A DNA stretch of 64,000 bases. Source: PALSA-188 sp963720075. GTDB taxonomy: Bacteria > Acidobacteriota > Terriglobia > Terriglobales > Acidobacteriaceae. Each line of letters opens with the position of its first letter. The first letter of the stretch is position 1. The stretch spans positions 85,857 to 149,856 of the forward strand of contig CAVREG010000013.1 of the NCBI GenBank assembly GCA_963720075.1. The letters run 5' to 3'. Both the position numbers and the translations under genes were made by a program. Positions 1 to 8,436 of the stretch are shown one piece after another. The notes under the pieces were generated by a model. The model was not told the origin of the DNA. It was given only the letters and a program-made list of their open reading frames with translations, and did no database searches.

Positions 1-58
1 CACATGGAGTAGTCAATTCTATATCTTGTGAATCGAGCAGTTCTGGGGGAGGGCTGCC

Positions 59-92
59 CGGGCCTCCTGACTTAAACGAGTCAGGAGGCCCG
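59..92 (+). terminator. Strong hairpin, possible bidirectional terminator
   Basis: A perfect 14-bp stem (arms 59-72 and 79-92, loop TAAACG) is followed on the plus strand by a T-rich stretch (TTAATGTTT). It could end a plus-strand transcript entering from the left, and it also lies just past the 3' end of the minus-strand gene at 167-739. The T tract is interrupted, so efficiency is uncertain. Confidence 0.5.
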
Positions 93-166
93 TTAATGTT
101 TGGGGGGGCCTCGAAACAATCGAGTGGACCGTATTCCCGTATTCTCTTAGCTCCGAATTCTAAAAT

Positions 167-739
167 TCATTGCAGCTTTGTGACAAGTACTTCCAATTGG
201 AACGAGCGTTTAGAATCCGGATCGTCAACACTGCCGATAATCATGGGCTTGTTCAAGATAATCGCCGTAGTCCCTCCGATCCGAAGTTGCCGTATCAGGG
301 GCGGCGCGCCGTTTGCTCTTCCTTCGTTAGAAGCTGGGAAACTGCTGATTTCCGCACTCACGTCCAGGCTCGGGGGTTTATCAAAAAAGCTAATCATGTG
401 AGCGGTGATGGAAGTTCCGATGTCAAGATAGTCAAACTTGCCCTGTTCGCTCTGCACTGGGACTCGGGTACCAATTTTCAGGCTCTGGCCTCCGCCCATT
501 CCATCTGTGCCAGACCCATATGTGAGGTTCGTTGAATAACGCCGCGTGTTGATCTTTTTTCCGTCATCAAGCTCGTCGATGGAAAAATCCAGCCGATAGG
601 CGACCAGTGACCCCGGCACGTTCGGTTTCGCCGGAATGGCCTTTGGTTCCGCTTTGGCATCTTGCGCAATAGTGAACGGCCGGGCAACAAAAAGGAACAT
701 TCCCAGAGCAAGTGCGCACATCATCTTTCGCATATACAT
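167..739 (-). CDS. Exported protein of unknown function
   Basis: A 190-residue protein with a clear N-terminal signal peptide (MRKMMCALALGMFLFVARP, cleavage likely near TIAQDA) and no further membrane segment, so it is probably periplasmic or surface-associated. I recognise no catalytic motif; the mature part looks beta-rich. A GGAG ribosome site lies 8 bases before the chosen ATG; a second ATG two codons on is possible. It starts 21 bases after the anti-sigma-like gene on the same strand, so it is probably co-transcribed with the sigma/anti-sigma pair. Exported proteins of this size commonly follow ECF pairs in Acidobacteriota (general knowledge). A role in the sigma regulon or in sensing is inference only. 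Confidence 0.75.
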   Translation of the reverse strand: MYMRKMMCALALGMFLFVARPFTIAQDAKAEPKAIPAKPNVPGSLVAYRLDFSIDELDDGKKINTRRYSTNLTYGSGTDGMGGGQSLKIGTRVPVQSEQGKFDYLDIGTSITAHMISFFDKPPSLDVSAEISSFPASNEGRANGAPPLIRQLRIGGTTAIILNKPMIIGSVDDPDSKRSFQLEVLVTKLQ

Positions 740-760
740 GTCAGCGTCTCCTATAGTTTT

Positions 761-1342
761 CTATTGCGTCGAATCTTCCGTTTCGGGCAGATCGCCCCGT
801 TTCCGGAATTCGAGTAAATCTCGTTGCAGCAATTCGGCTTGGGCGCGGGCTATCAGCCTTGCTTCCTGCGGACGCTCCTGAACGTAGCGAGCCAGCATTT
901 CTTCCTGCTTGCTTAACGGACGCGGCGAAGGGAATTGCTCAAGCTTCGGACCGTTGTCGCCCAGCGAGACAGCGGACGCGATGGCATGTGGTCGTTCCGT
1001 TGCGAAGATATGCGGCCGCCCGCGAACGGAGCCTCGCTTAAGCTCGGTGAAACCGGTAATAGCTTCCTTCGCAATCGCGCGAGTCGCGGGACGTGTCGCC
1101 ACGATGCGCAGTTCAACATTCGGCCTGCGGACCATAAAGATTGTCGCTGCCACAACCCCGAGGACCGCCATAGCCGCGAGCGACACCCACAGACTGACGC
1201 GCGAGCCCAACCGCCCATGTTCCGCTCGTAGATTTGCAAGAACTCGTGCATCAAGGCCTGCTCGCGGTTCGACGCTGCTGTAATGTTTCAGCGCCGCGTC
1301 GAGTAGTCGGTCTGCCACATTTTCGTGATCGTTAGATTGCAT
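761..1342 (-). CDS. Anti-sigma-factor-like single-pass membrane protein
   Basis: A 193-residue protein with one predicted membrane segment around residues 49-71, a short cytoplasmic N-terminus and a C-terminal part outside the membrane that is rich in charged helices and ends with glutamate/arginine-rich sequence. The ATG overlaps the end of the ECF sigma gene by 11 bases and has a strong GGAGGG site, which indicates translational coupling. Position, topology and coupling are those of a cognate anti-sigma factor. The classic zinc-binding anti-sigma motif (HxxxCxxC) is absent, so binding of the sigma factor is inferred from context, not from a recognised domain. Confidence 0.7.
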   Translation of the reverse strand: MQSNDHENVADRLLDAALKHYSSVEPRAGLDARVLANLRAEHGRLGSRVSLWVSLAAMAVLGVVAATIFMVRRPNVELRIVATRPATRAIAKEAITGFTELKRGSVRGRPHIFATERPHAIASAVSLGDNGPKLEQFPSPRPLSKQEEMLARYVQERPQEARLIARAQAELLQRDLLEFRKRGDLPETEDSTQ

Positions 1343-1913
1343 TTCTTCCCTCCAGCAAGGCCGCGAGCTTGTCGCGCAGAATCTGACGAGCTCTGAATAT
1401 TCGTGACCGCACGGCGGCTTCGTTTATCCCGAGCACCACGGCGATCTCAGCAGGCGATATTTCGTCTATCGTCGAAAGCGTCAGGGGATCGCCCAATTTG
1501 GCCGGCAGCATCGCGATCAGGCTCTCCAACAAGCTGCCAATCTCCGCGCCCAGTACAAGTTCATCGGCTGAAACCATTCGTGATCGGAATTCCGTAGCTA
1601 CTTCCGCGATATCTTGAATCGGCACGTCGGTAACTTTCTTCTTTCGTTCAATCGCTACACGCCATGCGATGCGCGCCAGCCAAGCTCGCGAGTCTTTCAC
1701 GCCCGCCAATTTTCTGCAATGGCGAAGGACCCGCAGAAACGTCTCCTGGGTAGCGTCTTCTGCGTCTTGCTGGTTGCGCGAGACCGAATATGCGATCCGG
1801 TAAACCAGCCTCGCATGCTCACGGACAAGTAGTTCGAGTTCGTCCTCCGTCGCTTTTGCCATCGCGATGGCTTCGCTCACGATTACTCGTCCGGCCACTA
1901 GATCCTCAAACAT
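1332..1913 (-). CDS. ECF-type RNA polymerase sigma-70 family factor
   Basis: A 193-residue extracytoplasmic-function sigma factor. Region 2 spans about residues 28-65 and carries the usual DAEDATQETFLRVLRH core contact/-10 recognition segment. Region 4 spans about 135-183 with a helix-turn-helix (SPAEIAVVLGINEAAVRSR). No region 3 is present, as in all ECF factors. It should direct RNA polymerase to a small regulon and be held inactive by the coupled membrane protein downstream. The signal and regulon cannot be read from the sequence. A shorter start at residue 18 (MAKATEDE) is possible, because no good ribosome site lies right before the first ATG. Confidence 0.92.
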   Translation of the reverse strand: MFEDLVAGRVIVSEAIAMAKATEDELELLVREHARLVYRIAYSVSRNQQDAEDATQETFLRVLRHCRKLAGVKDSRAWLARIAWRVAIERKKKVTDVPIQDIAEVATEFRSRMVSADELVLGAEIGSLLESLIAMLPAKLGDPLTLSTIDEISPAEIAVVLGINEAAVRSRIFRARQILRDKLAALLEGRNAI

Positions 1914-1980
1914 AAAGACTGATATTGTGCCTCATTTGTTTAGGAATATTTTGGAAGGGTTCGCGGCTGGATGCTGAAAA

Positions 1981-2057
1981 GGGTAGGGTCCGACTTTCAG
2001 TCGGGCCGTAAAGGCGTCGAAATCAGCAATCGTCCCGACTGAAAGTCGGGCCTACCC
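1981..2057. repeat. Inverted pair of palindromic repeats (family B, GTCGGG type)
   Basis: Two copies of a GGGTAGG..CGACTTTCAGTCGG unit face each other (1981-2005 and 2033-2057), giving outer arms GGGTAGG/CCTACCC. The right copy contains the perfect palindrome CCCGACT-GAA-AGTCGGG (2034-2050). Related units occur at 13861-13895 and, degenerate, near 42311-42340. The pair lies in the 273-base gap between murB and the sigma gene. It has the arrangement of a bacterial interspersed palindromic pair and could form a long hairpin in RNA. Confidence 0.8.
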
Positions 2058-2068
2058 AGCAAAAGCAG

Positions 2069-2094
2069 GTCCCTCGACTACGCTCGGGATGACA
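2069..2094. repeat. Short interspersed repeat (family C, CCCTCGACTACGCTCGGGATGACA type)
   Basis: The segment CCTCGACTACGCTCGGGATG matches, in reverse orientation, the outer parts of the element at 60679-60735 (TGTCATCCTGAGCGTAGCG...GAAGTCGAAGGACC). This copy lacks the internal hairpin of the other. The next 80 bases up to murB hold another GC-rich imperfect palindrome (about 2131-2158) and no gene. Confidence 0.6.
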
Positions 2095-2186
2095 GTTTCG
2101 GGTTGTGGGAAGAAGCAATCACGGTGACGCTCTCGCGGGCGAGGGCGCCGGCGCCACACAGTCCTATATTCCCGAAAAAACACACA

Positions 2187-3233
2187 TCAGAATCCTATGA
2201 ACACAGGCTCCGGCTCTAACCGCACGCCCCAAATGTCTTCAACTCGATCCTGAATGTGATTCTTAAGAGCGAGGATCTCGGCCGCGCTGCCCTTCCCGCG
2301 ATTTACGATGGCGAGGGTATGTTTGCGGGAGATGCCGACGTTTCCGCTGATGAAGCCTTTAGAGAATCCAGAGTGTTCCACCAGCCATGCGGCGGAAACT
2401 TTTCGTTGCGATTCGAGCGCCGGATAGCTTGGTATCTGCAAATTCTTTTCTAATGCACGTTGCGTTAGCAGGTCAAAATCGGCGGCGTCGAGTACTGGAT
2501 TCTTGAAGAAAGACCCGGCGCTGCGGCAGTCGTCATCTCCCGCAACAATGAGCATTCCTTTACTTGCGCGTATAGTGCGGACCGCCTCCCGGGTGTCGGC
2601 AAGTGTGGGAGTCTCGGTCCATCCAGCGAAGTGATTCTTGAGATCGGCATATTGAAGATGTGGTGTGCCGTCGGGACTCAACTCGTACTTAGCGCGCAGA
2701 ATAATGTATCGTCCCTTTTCGCGAGTGTTGAAAATGCTAGTGCGGTAGCGGAAACCACATTCGTCATTGCTTAGTTCGCGAATCTCTCCTCTGTTGGTAT
2801 CGAGCGCAGTGACGGACCGAATTGTTTCCGAGACCTCTTGTCCATAAGCGCCGACATTTTGCACTGGAGTTCCGCCCACGCTTCCTGGAATCCCGCTCAA
2901 ACATTCGACGCCCGCATGGTTTCGGGCGACCGCAGTGGCGACGAATTTGTCCCATTCCTCGCCCGCGCCGACCTCAAAGACTATTTTGCTGCCATGGCTT
3001 TGCTGCTCGATTCCGGCGATGGCGATTTTGACTACGACCCCCGGCCAACCCGCATCAGAGACGACAATATTGCTGCCGCCGCCCAGAACGAATAATGGTG
3101 CGCTTCGCGAATCAGCGAATTGTATTGCTTCCTGAACTTCAGCAATCGTTCTTGCTTGCACAAAATACCGCGCCGCACCGCCAACCCTTAAGGTTGTGAA
3201 AGGTGCAAGCGATATATTGTCCTGGGCGATCAT
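2187..3233 (-). CDS. murB: UDP-N-acetylenolpyruvoylglucosamine reductase
   Basis: MurB reduces UDP-N-acetylglucosamine-enolpyruvate to UDP-N-acetylmuramate with NADPH and FAD, the second committed cytoplasmic step of peptidoglycan synthesis. The FAD-binding motifs are present (LGGGSNIVVSD; GIPGSVGGTPVQNVGAYGQE), as are the RYRTSIF segment and the SAGSFFKNPV motif with the catalytic serine. The extended C-terminal region with SYPALESQRKVSAAWLVE marks the type I (E. coli-like) form, and 348 residues fits that class. I start at the ATG at 3233 (MIAQDNISLAPF); the 17 residues upstream are not MurB-like. It is divergent from the bacilliredoxin gene across a 145-base gap. Confidence 0.95.
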   Translation of the reverse strand: MIAQDNISLAPFTTLRVGGAARYFVQARTIAEVQEAIQFADSRSAPLFVLGGGSNIVVSDAGWPGVVVKIAIAGIEQQSHGSKIVFEVGAGEEWDKFVATAVARNHAGVECLSGIPGSVGGTPVQNVGAYGQEVSETIRSVTALDTNRGEIRELSNDECGFRYRTSIFNTREKGRYIILRAKYELSPDGTPHLQYADLKNHFAGWTETPTLADTREAVRTIRASKGMLIVAGDDDCRSAGSFFKNPVLDAADFDLLTQRALEKNLQIPSYPALESQRKVSAAWLVEHSGFSKGFISGNVGISRKHTLAIVNRGKGSAAEILALKNHIQDRVEDIWGVRLEPEPVFIGF

Positions 3234-3378
3234 TGCAATTAATTCAATATATATGACCTTGGAACGTAGCCAGTGCCCTTGCACGCAGGAGGTTGCAATG
3301 CAGCCAATTTAGATTGTGGTAAGAAATGTTGAGCAACCAGTTACAATTAAAGTAGTAACAACTACCAACAGGAGAAAC

Positions 3379-3816
3379 ATGTATCCAGAGATAATGGTAA
3401 TACCCATGCGCGAAGAACTGACACGACTGGGAGTTCAAGAGCTGCGCTCCGCGGGGGAAGTAGATCGCGCAATTCCCAACCAGACTGGCACGGCCATGGT
3501 AATCGTCAATTCGATTTGCGGATGCGCCGCCGGGCGCATGCGTCCAGCGGTTCGCATGGCGCTACAGAATGCGAGCCGCCCCGAGAAAGTTTTTACAGTT
3601 TTTGCGGGTCAGGACGCTGAAGCTACCGAGCAGGCCAGAAAATATTTCACTGGCTATCCGCCGTCCTCACCGTCAATCGCCATGTTCAGAGACGGCAAAC
3701 TGGTTCACATGTTGCAGCGCAGCGACATCGAACATCGTGAGGCCGCTGATATAGCGCGCGAGCTCAAGACCGCGTTCGATAAATTTTGCAGCAAGTCCGT
3801 TGAAGTATCGTCATAG
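3379..3816 (+). CDS. BrxA/BrxB family bacilliredoxin
   Basis: A 145-residue thioredoxin-fold protein of the YphP/YqiW (bacilliredoxin) family. The diagnostic active-site segment NSICGCAAG (CGC motif) is present, as is the family N-terminus (MYPEIMVIPMREELTRLGV). In Firmicutes these proteins remove bacillithiol from oxidised proteins. Bacillithiol production in this organism is not shown here, so the physiological thiol is unknown. A ribosome site (GGAG) sits just before the chosen ATG. The gene is divergent from murB and convergent with the lipoprotein gene, 15 bases away. Confidence 0.88.
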   Translation: MYPEIMVIPMREELTRLGVQELRSAGEVDRAIPNQTGTAMVIVNSICGCAAGRMRPAVRMALQNASRPEKVFTVFAGQDAEATEQARKYFTGYPPSSPSIAMFRDGKLVHMLQRSDIEHREAADIARELKTAFDKFCSKSVEVSS

Positions 3817-3831
3817 CGAATTCTATTAGCG

Positions 3832-4440
3832 TTATTTTTCTGCGCGGACGAATGCCGCGGTGCTGGCATCCACGTCAACGACTAGCTTGGCGTCTCCACG
3901 TGAAGCTCCGTACACTACATGCCAGATTAATCTATTGATCGCCGGGTTCCAGTCGAGTACATAAGACAATGGCGTGTCGGGGTTTTTCTCGAGCACCTTT
4001 TCCCCACCATGCTTTTCCGCGACCTCGAATGCCTGATCGGAATCTATCTTGAGGAATCGCACATCGAAAATAGCCATCGAAGTATTGTTGGGATTGTAAG
4101 TATCCAGTGATCCGGGAGTGATTCCGCGCTCTGAAAAATCGGGTGCGTCGGTTCCCGACCAGGTGTAAGACTTCACGCCAAGCAGGCTTGGGGAGCCAAA
4201 ATATCCGGTCCATACCGCCGACTTGCCATCGTGGTCTTTATCTCCGGGCGTGACCTGAGACTGGAGCCTGATCGGTTGGGCATCGCGCGCCCAACCGTGC
4301 GCTGCAACATACAGTTGTTGAAAGATCGGGCGGCCCGTTTGAAACTCAGTGGGCTTTGGCTGCGGTTTTTCGGCAGGCTGATTGGATGAGCATCCCGTGA
4401 GCATAACCAGCGCGATCAAAGATAAGGAGAGTATCTTCAT
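3832..4440 (-). CDS. Putative lipoprotein of unknown function
   Basis: A 202-residue protein starting MKILSLSLIALVMLTGCSSN, a textbook type II signal peptide with lipobox LTGC, so it is expected to be a lipid-anchored envelope protein. The mature part has no motif I know; it is rich in W, D and N and ends with a segment predicted to form strands (LVVDVDASTAAFVRAEK). I use the ATG at 4440 because the lipoprotein signal begins there; residues further upstream are not signal-like. It stands alone, divergent from the DinB-like gene and convergent with the bacilliredoxin gene. Confidence 0.78.
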   Translation of the reverse strand: MKILSLSLIALVMLTGCSSNQPAEKPQPKPTEFQTGRPIFQQLYVAAHGWARDAQPIRLQSQVTPGDKDHDGKSAVWTGYFGSPSLLGVKSYTWSGTDAPDFSERGITPGSLDTYNPNNTSMAIFDVRFLKIDSDQAFEVAEKHGGEKVLEKNPDTPLSYVLDWNPAINRLIWHVVYGASRGDAKLVVDVDASTAAFVRAEK

Positions 4441-4549
4441 GAATATCCAGTCGGTTGCAAGCATTAGGCGCAGCGACTGCGGGCTATAGTCTACTAGAGG
4501 AGCCATACCCGAGTTTGGATTTACTTCGACATTGCCGCTGAGGCTTTCG

Positions 4550-5056
4550 ATGAATGAGTATTTACAGCGATTACAGGTTGCGATTGAATCGTCCACTCGC
4601 GAGATGACCGACACAGACCTGAGTCGGCGCCCCGCCGAAGGGAAGTGGAGTCCCGCAGAAATCCTGGAGCATTTAGGCCTGACCTATAAAGGCACTGCGA
4701 AGAATATGGAACGGAGCCTGGCTGCTGGAAAGCCGCTAGGGGGCAGGCCCACTGTGAAGCAGCGGCTCATAGACGTGCTTGTGCTCGACGTCGGTTATTT
4801 TCCAACCGGACGAAATTCTCCTGAAGGCGCCAAGCCAAAAGGAATATCTGGAGAACAGATCTTAGCCGAAATAAATGGCTGGCTTGCCGACATGGATGCC
4901 GTGATTCAGAACTGTGAAGCCAAATTCGGCAGGCGCGCCTTCGTAGCAGATCACCCCGCCCTGGGTCCCATTACGATGCAGCAATGGCCAAAGTTTCATT
5001 GGGTACACGGCATGCATCACATCAGACAAATTTTCCGCATGCGCAAAACCGGTTGA
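4550..5056 (+). CDS. DinB-superfamily protein
   Basis: A 168-residue four-helix-bundle protein. The first helix pair ends with the KWSPAEILEHLGLTY segment, and the C-terminal HWVHGMHHIRQIFRM segment supplies the paired histidines that, with the first histidine, form the DinB-type metal site. Members act as metal-dependent thiol transferases or are of unknown function; the substrate cannot be told. The ATG at 4550 follows a GAGG site; a TTG 18 bases upstream is less likely. Divergent from the lipoprotein gene. Confidence 0.82.
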   Translation: MNEYLQRLQVAIESSTREMTDTDLSRRPAEGKWSPAEILEHLGLTYKGTAKNMERSLAAGKPLGGRPTVKQRLIDVLVLDVGYFPTGRNSPEGAKPKGISGEQILAEINGWLADMDAVIQNCEAKFGRRAFVADHPALGPITMQQWPKFHWVHGMHHIRQIFRMRKTG

Positions 5057-5168
5057 CCGCCCTGGATCGTCCTGCCCTGGATCCTCCCGCCCAAGGACGA
5101 CGAGAGCCGCAGCCCAAAGGTTGGTGATGCGTGGGTCGAAAACATCCTCCTCGAAACACCCCGTCGAG

Positions 5169-5633
5169 TTAGCAAGGAGAATTGATCACGGCCCCTGGCG
5201 CCGACTCGAATGCATCGCCGTCGCAATCTTGCCCGCTGTACGTCGTTGATATCGCCCCGAGATTTGGCACGGTAATGGAGGCCTCTGCATCCACTTCCCC
5301 GATGATGTCCACCCCTCCGCAGTCATCGAGCACCTGGTCATTTTCAGTGTATCCAAAGACAAAGAGGTTATATACAGACTCACAACGGTCCGAAAAAGCA
5401 TACTGTTGCGCCGACGGGGTATACCCGCTTTGGCAAAGCCCACTAATACTCAAATTAATCTGGATAACTTCGAGCGGTACGGTAGTGGCCGAATTTGTGC
5501 AATCAACAACTCCCACGCCGCTACAAGAGTAGCCAACAATCGGATTATTGGCTTGGCCATGAGCGAATGGCGGTGCCTGCACCGACAGAAGTAAAACCGC
5601 GTAAGTAAACCACCTCTCCGTTTTTCGTCCCAT
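5169..5633 (-). CDS. Small cysteine-rich exported protein, unknown
   Basis: A 154-residue protein with a signal peptide (hydrophobic core YAVLLLSVQAPPFAHGQ, cleavage near GQA). The mature part contains eight cysteines (for example YSCSGVGVVDCTN, SGLCQSGY, DRCES, LDDCGG, QDCDGDA and a C-terminal Cys), consistent with several disulfides after export. It is acidic and beta-rich, without recognised catalytic residues. A GGAGG site lies before the ATG. It follows the next upstream gene by 47 bases on the same strand and probably ends a three-gene unit of exported proteins. Confidence 0.7.
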   Translation of the reverse strand: MGRKTERWFTYAVLLLSVQAPPFAHGQANNPIVGYSCSGVGVVDCTNSATTVPLEVIQINLSISGLCQSGYTPSAQQYAFSDRCESVYNLFVFGYTENDQVLDDCGGVDIIGEVDAEASITVPNLGAISTTYSGQDCDGDAFESAPGAVINSPC

Positions 5634-5680
5634 GCGAATACCTCCTGCGCTCTCTTAGAAAGTTTGCTGACCGGTGCCAA

Positions 5681-6544
5681 TCAGTGCTTTGGATTTTGCA
5701 TCTGCTGAATCGGAGCGAGACGACTTTGGGAAGTATGTCCGTAAAATGCAGGAGCCTCCGGAAGACGCTCAAGATAATTAAGGACGCCCTCGAAATCCGG
5801 CGAATGCAAAAGCTGTTGAGCGAAACGATGTTGCCAAACCGTCGTTCTATCCCCCCTGACTCTTGCCCCCGATATGAGCTGGAGCAACACGGGCCTGGAT
5901 AGGACCGGGTCGGATCCACTCATCTTTACAACTTGTACCACTTTTTGGGCAGCGGCTTTCCTGCCAGAGATGTCTGAATCGAGTCCCATGCGGTTCGGCC
6001 CAGCCACCTCGCCGTCCGAAAAGATGACGGAATCGACCTCAACCGATACTTTACTGGCATTACCAAAATCCGCGATAGTTTCTGCGAGTTTCGGCAGTTG
6101 CACTCGTTTAAAATATTCCGTCGTTAAGTATTGTTCTACACCATTCTCAGGCAGCCACAGCCTCGGCCCGACTAATAGCCGTGAATGTGGCTGGACGACC
6201 GGACGCGCGTACCTATCGAGGAAGCTATCGGCAGTAAACCTCATGGTTCTAGTGCTCCCAGGGTCATAAGTTACGGTCCATATTGTTCCTATCGCAATAA
6301 TTGACCTGTCGTCATCATTCTTGAGCCAGAACGTGGCTGGCATCAGAGGCGACAGTTCTCCCCTAAAAAGCGTCGCCGTATCGGCTTGGCTAACATCGCT
6401 TAAGGTAACGGCCGGATGTGGGCTAGGTCCTCTGATCACGCGAAGCCCCATGCTGACTTGGGCCACTAAGAATGCCGAGTGGGCGGCGAAGATTGCGACT
6501 ATTATCAAGCACAGACGTGAAGAAAAAAAGTTGTGCGTTGACAT
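5681..6544 (-). CDS. Exported protein of unknown function
   Basis: A 287-residue protein with a signal peptide (LCLIIVAIFAAHSAFLVAQ). The mature region has a beta-rich first half (PATFWLKNDDDRSIIAIG, VTYDPGSTRTMRFTADS) and an alpha-helical C-terminal third. I do not recognise the family. It starts only 2 bases after the stop of the calcium-binding-like gene upstream, and its AGGGGA ribosome site lies inside the end of that gene, so the two are translationally linked. Function is unknown; co-expression with another exported protein suggests an envelope or extracellular role. Confidence 0.7.
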   Translation of the reverse strand: MSTHNFFSSRLCLIIVAIFAAHSAFLVAQVSMGLRVIRGPSPHPAVTLSDVSQADTATLFRGELSPLMPATFWLKNDDDRSIIAIGTIWTVTYDPGSTRTMRFTADSFLDRYARPVVQPHSRLLVGPRLWLPENGVEQYLTTEYFKRVQLPKLAETIADFGNASKVSVEVDSVIFSDGEVAGPNRMGLDSDISGRKAAAQKVVQVVKMSGSDPVLSRPVLLQLISGARVRGDRTTVWQHRFAQQLLHSPDFEGVLNYLERLPEAPAFYGHTSQSRLAPIQQMQNPKH

Positions 6545-6546
6545 AA

Positions 6547-7443
6547 TTATTTTTCCCCTTTACTAACTGCCGACACGGAGGCAGTCGCCGCGCGGAGTTT
6601 TGCGAATTCAACAATCCATCGGTTCGGAACGGTTTGAAGCTCGCTGCTTCGAGGCCGACCCAGGCTGAGGAAAACATCCCAGGCCCAGCGTCCATCATTC
6701 GATTCGCCATCGTGAGGGTCGGGGTTGACCGCAGCTGTGTACCGGAAGCGATTTCCGTATTGATCGGTGCGTTTTGACTCCTTGTACTTGAGCGACAACG
6801 AAAACACTCCCAGTTCGGCCAGCGTGTGGAGCTCACTAGGCTGAGATATGCCGTCGTGATTTTCATCAATCCACAACCGCAGGCGCGGGAAGATCGCGTC
6901 ACGATTGTCAATGATGCCGTCGCCATTGCCGCCGTTTTCCGGCTTATCGAATTCGGCTAAAGCCAGAAAGCCGTTCGGGTTGGGGGACGCAGGCTGCTGG
7001 GTGATGTTGCCGAAAAGCTCCTTCCCGCTGTCGATCTTTCCGTCCCCGTTGCGGTCCAGGGCCAAAAACGCGGTGCTCGATCCCCTCGCCGTCCAAGCTA
7101 TCCGAATTGGGTTTCCAGTGCCATAGAAGTCAAACAAAACGCCGTCTTCAACAGAAGTCAAGTGAAAGCCCGACCCATCGGTGTCAATAATGATCGGGGA
7201 TGTGTAGCCGTAGCATTCGCAGAGGACTGGGTCCCATCCCGTAGTCGGAGGGCACGGCGGGGGTATGCAGTTGGAGCATATGCCTTCCCCGAGGTTGCAA
7301 GTCGGGGTCCCGCATTGCTGCGCCGCGCTGATCGCGGCCGAAAAGATAACAAGGGTCGCCCAAACCGCAAGCTGTGACAATCCTAGTTTCCTATCGGGAG
7401 GGAATTTCATCGCATTTTTCCAGAGGCTGCTAAGTGGCGACAT
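6547..7443 (-). CDS. Exported EF-hand-like calcium-binding protein
   Basis: A 298-residue protein with a signal peptide (LAVWATLVIFSAAISAAQQ), then a short cysteine/proline-rich segment (CNLGEGICSNCIPPPCPP), then a domain with calcium-binding loops: IIIDTDGSGF, LDRNGDGKIDSGKELFG, GNGDGIIDNRDAIF and IDENHDGISQPSEL. Each has the DxNxDG pattern of EF-hand/dockerin-type loops. The ATG at 7443 has a GAGGAG site; a second start 11 codons later would also keep the signal peptide. It heads a unit with the two exported proteins downstream. Calcium-dependent folding or adhesion is inferred. Confidence 0.75.
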   Translation of the reverse strand: MSPLSSLWKNAMKFPPDRKLGLSQLAVWATLVIFSAAISAAQQCGTPTCNLGEGICSNCIPPPCPPTTGWDPVLCECYGYTSPIIIDTDGSGFHLTSVEDGVLFDFYGTGNPIRIAWTARGSSTAFLALDRNGDGKIDSGKELFGNITQQPASPNPNGFLALAEFDKPENGGNGDGIIDNRDAIFPRLRLWIDENHDGISQPSELHTLAELGVFSLSLKYKESKRTDQYGNRFRYTAAVNPDPHDGESNDGRWAWDVFLSLGRPRSSELQTVPNRWIVEFAKLRAATASVSAVSKGEK

Positions 7444-7741
7444 ATTCTGCTCCTCTTTGTTCGTAGTTCGTGATTCCCAGGTCTAGCCTTGCATTGAAGT
7501 TTTTTGGGAGCGCGGGTGAATCACGGCGGAAGTTATAACTGAGGTGTTAGATAAATGCGACGCGGAACGGCAGGCTGTTACGAAAACAGGACGCAAGATA
7601 TTTAACTGATTGATTTCTCTAGAAAGACTCACGGAAAGGAGACAACGATTTTTCGCGGGTTTTGTTACGGGTCGCGGAAAATCCACAGGCTCCGCCGCAG
7701 GGGTGACTGCGACCGCTGGATTCAGCTACTCTCCTTTCTCG
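7444..7741. other. Intergenic stretch without a gene
   Basis: This 298-base gap between two minus-strand genes must hold the promoter of the exported-protein unit and the 3' region of the coiled-coil protein gene. I see no convincing open frame, repeat or terminator in it. Confidence 0.4.
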
Positions 7742-8368
7742 TCACTCTCTCGCTGATGACGGTACCCCAGACTTGCGAGCCTGTTCCTGCATGTCATCCA
7801 ACTGCTGCTTCGCGTCGTCGAGGGCTTTCTTCTTGTCAGCGATCTTTTGCTTGTAATCTGCGTCTTCTTTATCCCATGCTCCCGAGTTCCTCAGGCGGTT
7901 CCCCGCATCGGCATAAAAAGCTGCTGCGCGTAACTGATATTCGCGCTGAGTGACATCGAGTTCTCGACTAAGCAGATCAATGTGATCTTTCTGCGCCGCG
8001 ATCTTCTGGTTCCACTCGTCGTAAATCTTCTGCCGCTCTTGCGGGGTCTGGCCGGGCTTTACCTCTGGCTTCTTGTCGGCGTCGCCGGGTTGAGCCGTGC
8101 CGTCTGAGGCAGCTTGGGAACCATCGGTTGCTGCTGGCGCGGTGGTATCGGCGGGCGCGTTCCCGACGACGCTGAGCTTGTCGTTTACCGGGAGGTTGTC
8201 GTTATCATACTTTTTCGCGGTAGATGGCTTCTTCTCCTTGCGGACTTTGCGGGCATAGTCGCCCAGTGAATCGGTAGGGGTAATAACCGTGGTCTGTGCC
8301 GCGGCGAAGCCGATCAGCATTAAGCCTGAAACCGACAATGTAAGTAACGTACCCGATATGGATTTCAT
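7742..8368 (-). CDS. Exported coiled-coil protein, unknown
   Basis: A 208-residue protein with a signal peptide (TLLTLSVSGLMLIGFAAAQ), a low-complexity alanine/threonine/aspartate linker (about residues 70-105) and a C-terminal half predicted as a long charged coiled coil (RQKIYDEWNQKIAAQKDHID through QQLDDMQEQARKSG). The start is the ATG at 8368 behind GAGGTGGG; an upstream in-frame GTG is less likely. It may be a periplasmic scaffold-like protein, but no specific function can be assigned. The gene lies 68 bases downstream of the PAS protein gene on the same strand. Confidence 0.72.
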   Translation of the reverse strand: MKSISGTLLTLSVSGLMLIGFAAAQTTVITPTDSLGDYARKVRKEKKPSTAKKYDNDNLPVNDKLSVVGNAPADTTAPAATDGSQAASDGTAQPGDADKKPEVKPGQTPQERQKIYDEWNQKIAAQKDHIDLLSRELDVTQREYQLRAAAFYADAGNRLRNSGAWDKEDADYKQKIADKKKALDDAKQQLDDMQEQARKSGVPSSARE

Positions 8369-8436
8369 AATTTGTCCCACCTCTCGATTGTTGCCCCCGT
8401 CAGTTGACGGATGTGTTGTTTATGTGAATATTCACC

